IMG/VR virus record: IMGVR_UViG_3300037485_002027 | Span: 1-37,916 of that record | From: a virus | DNA: 37,916 nucleotides | Reading direction: 5' to 3' (one strand) | In this document: piece after piece, positions 14,741 to 23,554 of the stretch | Position numbering within the stretch: position 1 is the first letter of the stretch | How the letters are laid out: every line of letters begins with the position of its first letter | Notes under the pieces: model-generated | Database searches by the model: none | Told to the model about the DNA's origin: nothing | The model's input: the letters and a program-made list of their open reading frames with translations, nothing else | Made by a program: the position numbers and the translations under genes

Positions 14741-16093
14741 CTACGATCCTGCGGTGATCAGGCCGCAGATCGGGCCAGCCTTGCTGGTGTCGCCGACACC
14801 GTGGACATTGATCGCCACACGGTTACGGCCGCGAACGGCAATCAGGCCCTGATCAAAGTACCTGTCGGATGACTGGGCGAACTCGATGCCGCCGCGAACG
14901 CCAAGCTGGGCTCCCTGACGCAGGTTGCCGAACACGGTGCAGATCTGGCTGTTAGCCTCGGCACGGGGCATGACCTGGGTGAACTTGACCGGGTAGCCCA
15001 GATAGGACTTCTGACGGCTTGCTGCGTTGGTGATGATCTCGGTGGCTGTTACGCCTCCGGCTGCCAGGGCGAGCTTGACCATGACCGTCCAGTAGAAGTA
15101 CCGGTGGGCATACCAGCCCGCCTCACCATTGTCGGCAAAGTCGGGCAGGATGCCGACGACGGACTCGAAATCAACTAAGGCCAATTCGCTGTAGGCGTTG
15201 CCGGAGCCAACGACCAGCGACTTGATGTTGCCGATGGTTGCATTGACGCCGCGTAACGCGCCGGCGACACCCAGAAACCCGAAGTAGGTCGAGGTGCCGT
15301 CGCCGAGGAATCCGCAGAGGTCTTCATAATAGGCGAACGAGCGGGCGAACAAATCGGCCAGCATTTCGGCCAGCGGGATCGCCGAATCTTCGTCCAGCTC
15401 CAGCGAGTAGCCGGTCAGCGCCGTCAGCGCCTTGGGAATCAGCGAGACGACCCCAATCGTCGGATCGGTGTTGGTCATGGTGCCGCCTTCGCCGGGGACG
15501 TAAACGGTCAGCAGGCCGTCGATCTTCGGCTGAATGGTGGTGCCAGCGCCCATCGGCATATTCATCGCCGCCGCGCGGAAAACGCCGTAGCTTTCAAGCA
15601 GCCTGATCAGGGAGGGAACCGTCTCGACGGTGACTAAGGCGCCGCCGCCGGCCTGGGATACGCCGGTCATGGTTTTCTTGCCCTCGTTATCAACAAACAG
15701 CGGGGATTGTCCCATCTTCTCGATGGACTTAATAAAATGATCCCGCCGGGCGGCATCTTTCTGGGTGGCGGCCATGATCATCAGGCCGAGGGTTTTGGCT
15801 TCCTGTGCCGAACCCAGACGACCGGCATAACTGCCGTCGGCATGACGCGGAACGCCGCCCTGCATCAGGGCTTTAAGCTGCTTGCCAAAGCTTTCGTTCT
15901 GGGCTTTGAGCTCTGCGGCCATTTCCTGCGCTCTGGTCGCTGCATTCTCAGCGGCCTTGAGGGCCTGCTTATCGTTAGCGGTTCGTTCGTCGATGAGTTT
16001 TACGACTTCATCTTTGGTCGCCTTGCCTTTGGCAAGGTCTTCGATCGATTTCTCGATCACCTGGACTGTTTTTTCAAGTTCTAATTGAGACAT
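14741..16093 (-). CDS. HK97-type major capsid protein
   Basis: The 450-residue protein has an N-terminal charged coiled coil (residues 1 to about 75) that serves as a built-in scaffold and is normally removed by the prohead protease. The HK97 fold region follows. Typical segments are GVSQAGGGALVTVETVPSLI, SYGVFRAAAMNMPMG and YYEDLCGFLGDGTSTYFGF. GGAG lies seven bases before the ATG and overlaps the end of the protease gene. Protease and capsid genes are adjacent, as is standard. Confidence 0.9.
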   Translation of the reverse strand: MSQLELEKTVQVIEKSIEDLAKGKATKDEVVKLIDERTANDKQALKAAENAATRAQEMAAELKAQNESFGKQLKALMQGGVPRHADGSYAGRLGSAQEAKTLGLMIMAATQKDAARRDHFIKSIEKMGQSPLFVDNEGKKTMTGVSQAGGGALVTVETVPSLIRLLESYGVFRAAAMNMPMGAGTTIQPKIDGLLTVYVPGEGGTMTNTDPTIGVVSLIPKALTALTGYSLELDEDSAIPLAEMLADLFARSFAYYEDLCGFLGDGTSTYFGFLGVAGALRGVNATIGNIKSLVVGSGNAYSELALVDFESVVGILPDFADNGEAGWYAHRYFYWTVMVKLALAAGGVTATEIITNAASRQKSYLGYPVKFTQVMPRAEANSQICTVFGNLRQGAQLGVRGGIEFAQSSDRYFDQGLIAVRGRNRVAINVHGVGDTSKAGPICGLITAGS

Positions 16094-16095
16094 TG

Positions 16096-16830
16096 TTAGA
16101 CTCCATGTTTTTTGAGGGTTTTGGTAATTCGGTTTAACACAACGCTTGCCTCGGCATCCGCATCGGCGCCGGCGTCGGACAGATCGGATGATTCGCCGAG
16201 GATGGAATCATCCGCATATCCGAGCGTACCGCCATGCAGCATATCTTTGACCTGATCGAGCTGGTCGGTCAGGAAAAGTTCAAGAGTTTTAAATTGTTCG
16301 GCGACGGCGTCTTTGACCTGCTTGGTCAGCGTGTCGGTCATCGCCTTAATAACGCTGTCGTCTTTAAAGGTTTTGGTGATGGCGTCCGGATTGGCCGGAA
16401 CGCCGACGGCAGAGATCTCAAACAGGTCGATGGCTGTATGCACCTTAACCGCCTTATTATCGATGTAGCGGGTCTCGGCTTTGATCGTGTTAAAGCCGAT
16501 GGAAAAGGCACGCTGGAACTTACCGGCGTAAAGCTGCCAGTACTGGGTGGCCAGATCGGTTTCGGCGAACTCGATCTCGGCGTAGGTTGTGCCTTTGTCC
16601 TGCCGCCAGCTAATGACCTTGCCGATGACCGTCGGGGCGCCGTCCCCAAGCGAATGCTTATGGTAGGTCATCACGACGGGATTTTTCATGTAACCTGCCA
16701 TCGCGGCCTTGATGGCGGCGGCGGTAACGATCTCGCCATCGCGGTCAATCGTCTCGCTGCTGATTGCGGCGGTGATGATGCGGGCGCCATCGGCTGATTT
16801 CTCTTCGTATGTTTTATACATCTTTTCCAT
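16096..16830 (-). CDS. HK97-type prohead protease
   Basis: This serine protease of the herpesvirus-assemblin-like family (U35) matures the capsid. Catalytic residues are visible: His57 in VVMTYHKHSLG and Ser110 in FQRAFSIGF. The conserved LFEISAVGVPANPDA follows at 136-150. The C-terminal 90 residues are acidic and helical and may act as scaffold. At 244 residues it is slightly long for the family. The start lies at the edge of a TTGAAAA-type repeat. Confidence 0.9.
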   Translation of the reverse strand: MEKMYKTYEEKSADGARIITAAISSETIDRDGEIVTAAAIKAAMAGYMKNPVVMTYHKHSLGDGAPTVIGKVISWRQDKGTTYAEIEFAETDLATQYWQLYAGKFQRAFSIGFNTIKAETRYIDNKAVKVHTAIDLFEISAVGVPANPDAITKTFKDDSVIKAMTDTLTKQVKDAVAEQFKTLELFLTDQLDQVKDMLHGGTLGYADDSILGESSDLSDAGADADAEASVVLNRITKTLKKHGV

Positions 16831-16832
16831 TT

Positions 16833-19178
16833 TTAATTTTCCATTTCAGATTCGGTTAAGACCGACTTGGTCTGGTAATAGTCCTCGATGCTTAGGGCCT
16901 TGCCGCCGGCCTGCAGGGCGGTTACCATGCAGCGGCAGTTGACGCGGTTGGCAGCGGAGGCTGACGGATCGCCGGGATAACGCAGCCATTCATTGGCAAT
17001 TGAAAACGGCTGGTCGAGCGGGATGCCCTTGGCATAATCGACTTCAGCCTGACGGTGGGCGGGACGGACGATATTGTCCCGGCTGGTCAGCCAGCCTTTG
17101 AGCTCGACACCGGCGGCCTTAAAGCCTTCGTGGCGGCCTGCGGAAACTGCAGCGGCGGTTTCGGTGCGGGCAATCCGCATGGCCTTGGGCAGGTTGCCGC
17201 CCTCGCCATAGATGCCTTTGATGCGGTCAGCTAATTCCGCAAGCCCTTCTTCTTTGGCCAGCCCATCGGAAAGCTGCTTTTCAATCTGCTTTTGCGTGGT
17301 GCGGTTGACCGACTCTATGTGGTGCAGACTGGTTGCCAATATCTGGCGGACAACGGGACTGCTGACGGCCTGTTTGACGGCGGCTTTCAATACCTCACCT
17401 TCGGTGCCCTGAACTTCCGAAATCGATTGGGCGGCGCCCAGATTGACGGCACGGTCAAAAAAAGATTTGTGGATCATCTTGAGCTTGCCGTTTTCTTTAA
17501 CCAGGCTAAACTGCACCCGCATGATGATATCCGGGGTGGACTTGGTAACGGATTTTTCAACCGCGTTTAAGGCCGATTTAAGGCTGTCTAAAATCACCCG
17601 CTGCTGACGGATAAAGTATGTCCGCATGGCGGCGTTGTATTCTTTTTCCAGCGGCTGAAATGAGCGGACATAGGATTTCCATATCCGCGTGCGGCGAGAA
17701 GATTTTTCATTTTCAATTTTCAATTTTCCATTTTCAATTGATTTGGATTCCGGTTCCGTGTTGGCGGAGGCCGTTTCGTTCTCCGATTCTGCAGGTTCCT
17801 CTTCCGTCGGTTTTTCGCCCTGGCCTTCGGGGAGCGATGTAGTGCCGGTGAGCGTATCGGGGCCGCCTTCGAGAATCCATTTTGCGGGCATTAATGAGGG
17901 CTGCACCCACCAATCATCGCCCCAGGGCTGCCGCTCAAAGGGCAAATCGTAAGCGTCGATGATGGCGTTGAGGGGGATGCCGTGGTCGCGATACCTTAAG
18001 ACCTGATCGGTACGCTGGCGGGATAGCTCCTGAACCGTCGGGTGGCTATCGACGTCAAACCACGCGAACAGGTCGGCAGTCATGGCCGCCGCTTTGATTG
18101 CGGCGTGGCGATAATGGGACAGCCGCTTGAGCGAGGTGGTGCGGCCAAAGTAGGATTTAGCCTGCTGCGGGCTGACGGATTTATGGGCGGACTTGCCGAA
18201 GCGGAAACGATACAAAATCCCCAGGGTAATCTGCTCGGCGATGTAGCTAAGCAGCGGAGCGATGGTGTTGAGAATAAACCGCTGCTGTGCGGGGCCGTGG
18301 GCAAACTGGGCTTCGGTCGATAGTCCGACAATTTCCGGGGGCACGCCGAATAGCGAACAGATCGCCTTGGAATCGAACTGGCGGAGGGCAATCATATCCA
18401 TCTCGGCCATCGTCTGGGAGATCGGTTTAACATCCGCTCCGCCGGTCATCAGTGCCCATTTGCCAGCGTTGCGGGCGCCTTTGTGGCGGGACTCGAATTG
18501 GTTAATCAGCGACTGCCGCTCGGAGTCGTCGAGCTTGACGCCGGCGGGCAGCGTAATCAGTCCGGCCAGCTTGCCGCCATTGGCCAGCGTCGCCTCATTA
18601 AAGAGCGCCGCCTGATAGGCAGCCGAAATCGAAAGTTTTCCGGCGGTTGTTGGGCCTACGCCGCGCAGGTCTTTATTGGGGTTAAAGTCAATGATCGGCC
18701 AGACGTCCTGGATGAATAGATAGGTCGATTGGCCATTGGCCAGCACCATCTGGTATCCCTGCAGGACGCCATTGGTGATCTGCGGGGTGATCTGCTGCGG
18801 GCCGCAGACTAAGATCTTGGTTGGGGTTTCGATATCTTTACTGGCAAAGACCCAGTAGCATTCGCGATTGAGAGACAGATAACCGGCGGTCTCGGTAATA
18901 AACTGCGAAAAGGGCATCGCGCGGTTATTGAGCAGGAGATCATACGCCGGGCCGGACTCGACGACGTCATCGGAGCCGGTGGAGATCATCATCTGGACAG
19001 ACCGGGCGGCCTTGATAATCGCGTCGATGCAGATAAAGACCCACTCGGACTGGCTAAACGGATCGGTCGGCCTGCCGGCGGCGCCGCTGTTTAGATCATA
19101 GCCCATATCAAACAGCCGCGACAGCGGGACTGACTTGGCGTTACTTGAGGTCTGCATTTTTGTCTTTGCTTTTGCCAT
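16833..19178 (-). CDS. Portal protein fused to MuF-like head morphogenesis domain
   Basis: Residues 1 to about 430 form an HK97-type portal (FDMGYDLNSGAAGRP, then SFAQFITETAGYLSLNRECY-like core, then MIALRQFDSKAICSLFGVPP). A flexible acidic linker of about 60 residues follows. The C-terminus is a Mu gpF-type domain with RIARTETAAAVSAGRHEGF, GWLTSRDNIVRPAHRQAE and VNCRCMVTAL. At 781 residues it is close to the sum of the two families. The linker contains NGKLKIENEK, encoded by the TTGAAAA heptamer repeat. Portal and MuF are usually separate genes, so this is a genuine fusion unless a sequencing error removed a stop. MuF domains often enter the virion. Confidence 0.85.
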   Translation of the reverse strand: MAKAKTKMQTSSNAKSVPLSRLFDMGYDLNSGAAGRPTDPFSQSEWVFICIDAIIKAARSVQMMISTGSDDVVESGPAYDLLLNNRAMPFSQFITETAGYLSLNRECYWVFASKDIETPTKILVCGPQQITPQITNGVLQGYQMVLANGQSTYLFIQDVWPIIDFNPNKDLRGVGPTTAGKLSISAAYQAALFNEATLANGGKLAGLITLPAGVKLDDSERQSLINQFESRHKGARNAGKWALMTGGADVKPISQTMAEMDMIALRQFDSKAICSLFGVPPEIVGLSTEAQFAHGPAQQRFILNTIAPLLSYIAEQITLGILYRFRFGKSAHKSVSPQQAKSYFGRTTSLKRLSHYRHAAIKAAAMTADLFAWFDVDSHPTVQELSRQRTDQVLRYRDHGIPLNAIIDAYDLPFERQPWGDDWWVQPSLMPAKWILEGGPDTLTGTTSLPEGQGEKPTEEEPAESENETASANTEPESKSIENGKLKIENEKSSRRTRIWKSYVRSFQPLEKEYNAAMRTYFIRQQRVILDSLKSALNAVEKSVTKSTPDIIMRVQFSLVKENGKLKMIHKSFFDRAVNLGAAQSISEVQGTEGEVLKAAVKQAVSSPVVRQILATSLHHIESVNRTTQKQIEKQLSDGLAKEEGLAELADRIKGIYGEGGNLPKAMRIARTETAAAVSAGRHEGFKAAGVELKGWLTSRDNIVRPAHRQAEVDYAKGIPLDQPFSIANEWLRYPGDPSASAANRVNCRCMVTALQAGGKALSIEDYYQTKSVLTESEMEN
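17702..17744 (-). repeat. TTGAAAA heptamer array inside the portal-MuF linker
   Basis: Five seven-base units lie in frame inside the gene. The two units that would produce an in-frame TGA in a pure array are instead ATGGAAA and ATGAAAA, keeping the frame open and coding IENGKLKIENEK. Confidence 0.75.
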
Positions 19179-19183
19179 TTATT

Positions 19184-20548
19184 TTATGCGCCCAAAAAGA
19201 TAAGTTCAGGTTTTTCTGTTGGATTGTGCGCAGCTTCGCACGCTAAGCCAAATGCCCAGAATTCGTCCGCGTGGCCTTCGTCGGTTCGGACTGCATCGTA
19301 TCTGATACCACCTGCGCCGGTTACGGTCTTTTTAATCTTATGGAACGCCTCGCGGACTTTCCAGTCATCCGGTACACGCGCTCGCTTATCCTGAAATCGA
19401 CCCAGAACAAGCGAAGCCATGTGGTCTTTGGACTGAGAGGTAAACTTGACCTTTTGTACCCGTACTTCTCCAAATTCGCTTTGCAATCTTTCGCACACAG
19501 GATCGCCAATCCCCGTCGCATCAATTGCCATCCGCTGTACCGCTGAGCGGCGAAGCAACTCGCTTCCGGTTTGATGCTGCACTTCGTAAGGGGCTTTGTG
19601 CAGACGGATGATCTGACGTGTGACCAGGACATCACCAACCTGCTCAGCGACCCAAAATACGGTTAAATCCTTTTCGCGACCTACGTCAACGCCCACAAAT
19701 AGCGGGCCGGTTGGAATCATTGTCAAGCAGTTTGCATCCTCGCAGGATTGATACAGATCGTATGGGATCAGCGTAGATTCGCCACTGGAGGGGATACACA
19801 TGTATTCCTGGTTCCACGCATCTTCGTCTTTGCAGCGGGCCCGGCAGGACTTAATGAATTTGTCACGGTGTTCCGGGCTAATGTGATCAAGTTTAAACAC
19901 TTTTTCGGCGAGCCCCTGCTCGACGGCATCGATAATGGTTGTGCGGTGGAGCGTATAATGCAGCAGCCGCAACTCATCGTATGTCGCGTCGCCGCGAAGG
20001 ACTTTATTGATCGCGGAGATAATGCGATTAAAACGACTGGTCTCACCATTATGCGTCGAAAGGATACGGAGCTGAAAGCCCCACGTCGTTGTCGGCATGG
20101 CCGCATCGAGCATCCCCTCCGGATCATCATGCCAGGCGAACTCATCCAAAACGACATCGCCGCCTTTGGAGCGGAATCTTCGCGGGTTGCTGGACATGCA
20201 ATTAATGCGGCTGCCGTTGGGGAATTCGACGACATAGTTATTATATTTATACCCTCGTTCATCTTCGAGTGTTTCGAGGATTTCACTGGTCGCAGCTTCC
20301 ATGATTTCACACCATGTTCTGCAATATAGCGCGTATTCGTATGCTGCCGATTCATCCGCCGACGAAAACCACAGGTCGCGGCGATGGTCTATCATGTTGC
20401 GATCCCGGCAGGACTTATAGCTGTCCGCATACGTCATTCCGATACGTCGCGACTTTTCGCTCAGCATCGCATCGGAAGCATCCTTGATCCACTTGATCTG
20501 GTAATCAAGGAAGAATCCCTTTTCAATTTTTGCAAGCTGCTGGGTCAT
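19184..20548 (-). CDS. Large terminase subunit (Mu gp28-like)
   Basis: The 454-residue packaging motor has an ATPase half with a Walker-A-like segment at about 31-40 (EKSRRIGMTYA) and Walker B GDVVLDEFAW (D131, E136). The nuclease half has GVDVGREKD (D288), AIDATGIGDP (D343) and a late acidic HADEFWA. It starts inside the small terminase gene with an overlap of 4 bases. A Mu-type terminase fits packaging by the headful mechanism from integrated copies. Confidence 0.9.
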   Translation of the reverse strand: MTQQLAKIEKGFFLDYQIKWIKDASDAMLSEKSRRIGMTYADSYKSCRDRNMIDHRRDLWFSSADESAAYEYALYCRTWCEIMEAATSEILETLEDERGYKYNNYVVEFPNGSRINCMSSNPRRFRSKGGDVVLDEFAWHDDPEGMLDAAMPTTTWGFQLRILSTHNGETSRFNRIISAINKVLRGDATYDELRLLHYTLHRTTIIDAVEQGLAEKVFKLDHISPEHRDKFIKSCRARCKDEDAWNQEYMCIPSSGESTLIPYDLYQSCEDANCLTMIPTGPLFVGVDVGREKDLTVFWVAEQVGDVLVTRQIIRLHKAPYEVQHQTGSELLRRSAVQRMAIDATGIGDPVCERLQSEFGEVRVQKVKFTSQSKDHMASLVLGRFQDKRARVPDDWKVREAFHKIKKTVTGAGGIRYDAVRTDEGHADEFWAFGLACEAAHNPTEKPELIFLGA

Positions 20549-21126
20549 TTGGCAATCCCCAGTATGTCATCGATAATTTCCTGCACCTTTTTACGATCCA
20601 GCCCGGCATCGCTTAATTTCTTGCCCGCCGCTTCTGCTGTTGATTTTGTTTTGCTTGCAATCTGCTCACGCTCATAGCGGTCGGCACGCATGACCGTCTC
20701 GGCGTTGGACTTGACCGCCTGGGCGATCATGGACAGGTCTTTGGGTTTTAAATCATCTTTGGCGGCCATGTCGATAATCTGGGCGGTGATGATCTCGGCG
20801 GCGGCCTTATGGCTGGCGGAGGCGTTTTCGTCCTTGATGTCGGCCATAATCTGCTTGGCCAGCCCCGCTGCCGTGCGCATCCGCTCAAAGACCTGCAGGC
20901 CTTTGGCCCAGCGTCCCAGCGACGACAGCGACACCGGGGAGCCCCTGCGGACGCAATAGAGCACCATATCCACATAACGCGGCTTGGCATTTTTGAGCTT
21001 GTCACCATCGTCTATCGCGTCAAAGGGGAAATCCTCCGGCCAGTCAGAATCGACCACCATCCGCGTGAGGGTCTCACGCAGGTCGGGAGTTAACTGGTCA
21101 ATTGTGCTATGGACGCGACGAGTCAT
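20545..21126 (-). CDS. Small terminase-like protein (Mu gp27, DUF3486)
   Basis: The 193-residue helical protein begins STIDQLTPDLRETLTRMVVD and has VSLSSLGRWAKGLQVFERMR, a pattern of the DUF3486/Mu gp27 family thought to be the small terminase that recognises the packaging site. It directly precedes the large terminase and overlaps it. The C-terminal half is charged helix. Confidence 0.8.
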   Translation of the reverse strand: MTRRVHSTIDQLTPDLRETLTRMVVDSDWPEDFPFDAIDDGDKLKNAKPRYVDMVLYCVRRGSPVSLSSLGRWAKGLQVFERMRTAAGLAKQIMADIKDENASASHKAAAEIITAQIIDMAAKDDLKPKDLSMIAQAVKSNAETVMRADRYEREQIASKTKSTAEAAGKKLSDAGLDRKKVQEIIDDILGIAK

Positions 21127-21168
21127 TTAATTTTAAATTCCCAATTTACAATTTTAAATTTACAATTC
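21126..21168 (-). repeat. TTTAAA/TTTACAA variant heptamer array
   Basis: Degenerate units (AATTTTAAATT, CCAATTTACAATTT, AAATTTACAATT) fill the border between the 21160-21468 gene and the small terminase. It contributes the last codons and stop of the former. Confidence 0.6.
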
Positions 21169-21468
21169 GAGAGCCGGGTCGGTCATGGTCTGCTCGGCGA
21201 TCTCTTTGCCGTCGGCAGTTAACTTGATGACACGGCTTAAAAACTGGTTTTGGCCTGCTCCGCCCATCGCGGCATCGAGAAACTCGATCCAGTGTTTGTC
21301 GGAAAAGTAGCAGACGTCCTTGGCGAATAAGTCCTTGCCATAGGTCGGGTCATAGCCGCAGACGGTACGATACAGCGAGTCGAGCCTGACGGCTGTTGGA
21401 TACAGCAGGTTTAGGTTGGTTAGGATCGCACGGCGGTGCAGCACAATTTTAACTTTGTTTTCACTCAT
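21160..21468 (-). CDS. Winged-helix-like VpaChn25_0724-type phage protein
   Basis: The 102-residue protein (MSENKVKIVLHRRAILTNLN) has an N-terminal helical region and ends RVIKLTADGKEIAEQT, matching the general shape of the VpaChn25_0724 family found beside terminase genes in Mu-like phages. AGGAGG ten bases upstream of the ATG lies inside the end of the preceding gene. Exact role unknown; the family call is by pattern. Confidence 0.6.
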   Translation of the reverse strand: MSENKVKIVLHRRAILTNLNLLYPTAVRLDSLYRTVCGYDPTYGKDLFAKDVCYFSDKHWIEFLDAAMGGAGQNQFLSRVIKLTADGKEIAEQTMTDPALEL

Positions 21469-21472
21469 GGTG

Positions 21473-21868
21473 TTAATTCCTCCTGATTTCGGAAACGACC
21501 TGGCGGACAATCTGGCCGACGATTTCGGGCATCTTGTCGGTAATCTGGATCTGCCCCTGCATCTCGGCTAACTGCAGCGATACTTTTTCCAGTAACTGGC
21601 GGGTGTAGCCTTCGGCCCTGACCCAGTCTTCTTTGCTGACCATCGAGCGGTCGCAGTCGATCTTGCAGATGGACATCTTTTCGGCCAGGGCGGTAATGCG
21701 GGCCGAATCGGCTGACTGTTTGGCGGCGGTTGAGGCGATGGACTCTTTGAGTGACTGCATCGAAAACCATAAGGCTCCGGTGCAGATACCGGTTGCAATG
21801 CCGACGATGGTGGCCAAGATAGGCCAAAGTTCCGAGAAGTTGATTTGAGCAAGAGGTAGATAGTTCAT
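21473..21868 (-). CDS. Mu gp26-like membrane/coiled-coil protein (DUF2730 type)
   Basis: The 131-residue protein has one membrane helix near the N-terminus (LWPILATIVGIATGICTGAL), followed by a long coiled coil. This is the shape of DUF2730 proteins found next to gp27 in Mu-like phages. The ATG start arises inside an AACTATG/AACTACG heptamer run. Role unknown, possibly lysis-associated or scaffold. Confidence 0.6.
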   Translation of the reverse strand: MNYLPLAQINFSELWPILATIVGIATGICTGALWFSMQSLKESIASTAAKQSADSARITALAEKMSICKIDCDRSMVSKEDWVRAEGYTRQLLEKVSLQLAEMQGQIQITDKMPEIVGQIVRQVVSEIRRN

Positions 21869-21880
21869 AGTTCGTAGTTC

Positions 21881-22516
21881 TTAGACAAGGTTGGATTTGG
21901 CTGCGGTGGATTTGACGGTTTGGGGCAGTGAGCTTCGGACGGCGAAGACGGCCTGCTCGGTGGCAATCGACTGGACGCCGGTCTGGGCGGTGCGGAAGGC
22001 GCTTATTGCTTCCAAGCCGCCATTAGCCTCCAGCCATCGCTTGAATTCCTCATTGCCCTCGACGACTTCCTTGAGCGCCTTAGCTTTGGTCTGGGCTGCC
22101 TTCAGGGCGGCGGCAACCTTGAGCCCTACGCCGCCGGTAAACAGGCCTGCGATGCCAATACCCAGCGATAGCCACCCATCGGCAGCGGACGCAATGTCGT
22201 CAATCGTGGGGCGTTTGGCGGCGTCCGTCTGGGCGGCGGCCAGCGTCGTCGGGTAGTCGGTGATCGTGGGGCTGGCGGGCAGGCCGGTGTAGGCTAATGC
22301 CGACGCGGTGCCGGATACGAGTTTCTGGGTTGCCGGGGCTCCCGCCTGGGCTCCGGCGGCGTTAACCGACTGGGCTACCTGGTAGGTATCGAGGGCAATT
22401 TGCTTTTGCGGCTCGGTGGGAGCGAGGCGGAGGGAGCAACCCAGGAATACAGGAATACAGGAACACAGGAATACAGAAATACAGGAACGCAGGGATACAG
22501 GAATACAAGAATACAT
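21881..22516 (-). CDS. Lipoprotein-like first late-operon protein with repeat-coded leader
   Basis: The 211-residue protein opens with MYSCIPVSLRSCISVFLCSC, continuing to VFLGCS. This hydrophobic Cys-rich leader is encoded entirely by nine tandem octamers. It may act as a lipoprotein signal, with FLGC as an imperfect lipobox. Ala/Thr-rich sequence follows, then a membrane-like segment (WLSLGIGIAGLFTGGVGL) and a helical C-terminus. AAGGA six bases before the ATG supports the start. It is the first gene after the leader with the terminator-like hairpins, where Mu-like phages keep lysis genes, so a spanin or holin-related role is possible but unproven. Confidence 0.6.
   Translation of the reverse strand: MYSCIPVSLRSCISVFLCSCIPVFLGCSLRLAPTEPQKQIALDTYQVAQSVNAAGAQAGAPATQKLVSGTASALAYTGLPASPTITDYPTTLAAAQTDAAKRPTIDDIASAADGWLSLGIGIAGLFTGGVGLKVAAALKAAQTKAKALKEVVEGNEEFKRWLEANGGLEAISAFRTAQTGVQSIATEQAVFAVRSSLPQTVKSTAAKSNLV
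22441..22515 (-). repeat. Nine-copy octamer array (AGGAATAC)
   Basis: Eight-base units AGGAATAC with scattered changes run without interruption on the plus strand, ending at the start codon of the lipoprotein-like gene. Three units equal eight codons, so the peptide shows an eight-residue period (SCIPVSLR, SCISVFLC, SCIPVFLG). The same octamer occurs at 26017-26048. Confidence 0.85.
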
Positions 22517-22547
22517 TCGGAATCCTTTCCAGTTTCAGTTTCGGAAA

Positions 22548-22601
22548 GGGCTTTTTTACGCAAAAAGCCCGCAAACCAGTTGAGAAACCAGTCTGCGGGC
22601 T
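22548..22601 (-). promoter_or_regulatory. Terminator/antiterminator-like leader of the late operon
   Basis: On the minus strand AGCCCGCA (22601-22594) pairs with TGCGGGCT (22573-22566), followed by TTTT, giving a plausible intrinsic terminator. GGGCTTTTT (22570-22562) also pairs with AAAAAGCCC (22556-22548). The two hairpins share bases and exclude each other. They lie 30-85 bases before the first late gene. The first stem could alternatively simply end the two-gene operon 22738-23887. Confidence 0.55.
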
Positions 22602-22737
22602 AAAGATTCTTAGTCCGTTTTCGCCACAACTTTTCGGAAACGGCGGCGAAAAATTAAATTGTCAGTGTGTAATTTATAATTTTATTTCGACAAGTCAAGC
22701 GGAAAAATTGAATTTTTATTATTTTTTGTTTTGGGCT
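22602..22737. other. Short AT-rich gap
   Basis: No gene or clear promoter is seen between the membrane zinc-ribbon gene and the terminator-like hairpins. The part near 22665-22735 is AT-rich. Confidence 0.5.
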
Positions 22738-23547
22738 TTACCAAGATTGCGCAGTGATTGAGTATTCGTAAATTCGGGCATCCTGTCCAGCTTTTTTCTG
22801 CTGGTCAACGAAATTCTTGCTGCCTGAAATATATGGGGATAGTCCACGGGACACCGTAAGAATCCAGCCACCGGATTCGATAAGGCCATATTCGTTTTTT
22901 TTATCCTGTTCGAATTTTATATCTTTGATTCGCTTTAAATCGAACTTTACAAGTTTGCAAAAGCAATTTGCAACAGTTAGACCTAAAAAGACATTTTGGT
23001 TTTCTTCATAGATTTCCGCCGGATTTCCCATGAAATCTGCGTGCCAGACGGCACTGAAACCCGCAACAGAATTTTTATCATCAGACCATAACTTTAGATG
23101 TGGTATGTATTTATTAGCATCTGGGACAAAACACGTTGCCGTTAAAGATCGTCCGCGAAGAATTTCTGTCTGCGGCGGTTCGCCATTCCAAAACAATCCT
23201 TTTGATTCCAATAATCCTTTGTAACCTGAAAACGAATAAGGGTCTTGACTGACCTTGGTTTTGAAAATATTTCCATAAAAATAAAACGTGATCATTGAGG
23301 CAGAGATGACCCCAAGCGTTGACAGAAATGCGGTTTTAAATGGCACTGGCATCCGATTCCATGCCGAACGGATCGGGTTGTGTTTTTTTATCGTTTTGAG
23401 GGTTTCGGCGACAATGTCCGGCGTTGGTGGCGAAACCCACGCTGCCGCAAGAAACGCAAACTTACACTGAGGACACTTTATATTTCGACCTTGATAGGCG
23501 TCTGGACATTTAATAAAACGATTGCAATGCGGACATTGAGTTCTCAT
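22738..23547 (-). CDS. Membrane protein with N-terminal zinc ribbon
   Basis: The 269-residue protein starts MRTQCPHCNRFIKCP with CPHC (C5, C8) and CPQC (C25, C28), an MJ0042-type zinc ribbon. One membrane helix follows at about 72-92 and then a soluble alpha/beta C-terminal domain without recognised motif. GAGG five bases before this ATG supports it over the longer start at 23580. It forms a two-gene operon with the upstream regulator candidate, read leftward from the divergent promoter region and ended by the hairpin at 22566-22601. This location suggests a lysogenic function such as superinfection exclusion; that is inference. Confidence 0.65.
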   Translation of the reverse strand: MRTQCPHCNRFIKCPDAYQGRNIKCPQCKFAFLAAAWVSPPTPDIVAETLKTIKKHNPIRSAWNRMPVPFKTAFLSTLGVISASMITFYFYGNIFKTKVSQDPYSFSGYKGLLESKGLFWNGEPPQTEILRGRSLTATCFVPDANKYIPHLKLWSDDKNSVAGFSAVWHADFMGNPAEIYEENQNVFLGLTVANCFCKLVKFDLKRIKDIKFEQDKKNEYGLIESGGWILTVSRGLSPYISGSKNFVDQQKKAGQDARIYEYSITAQSW

Positions 23548-23554
23548 TTTTTCC

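Noticed and set aside
22441-22515. CRISPR array
   Set aside because: The repeats are contiguous 8-base units without spacers, and no cas genes are present.
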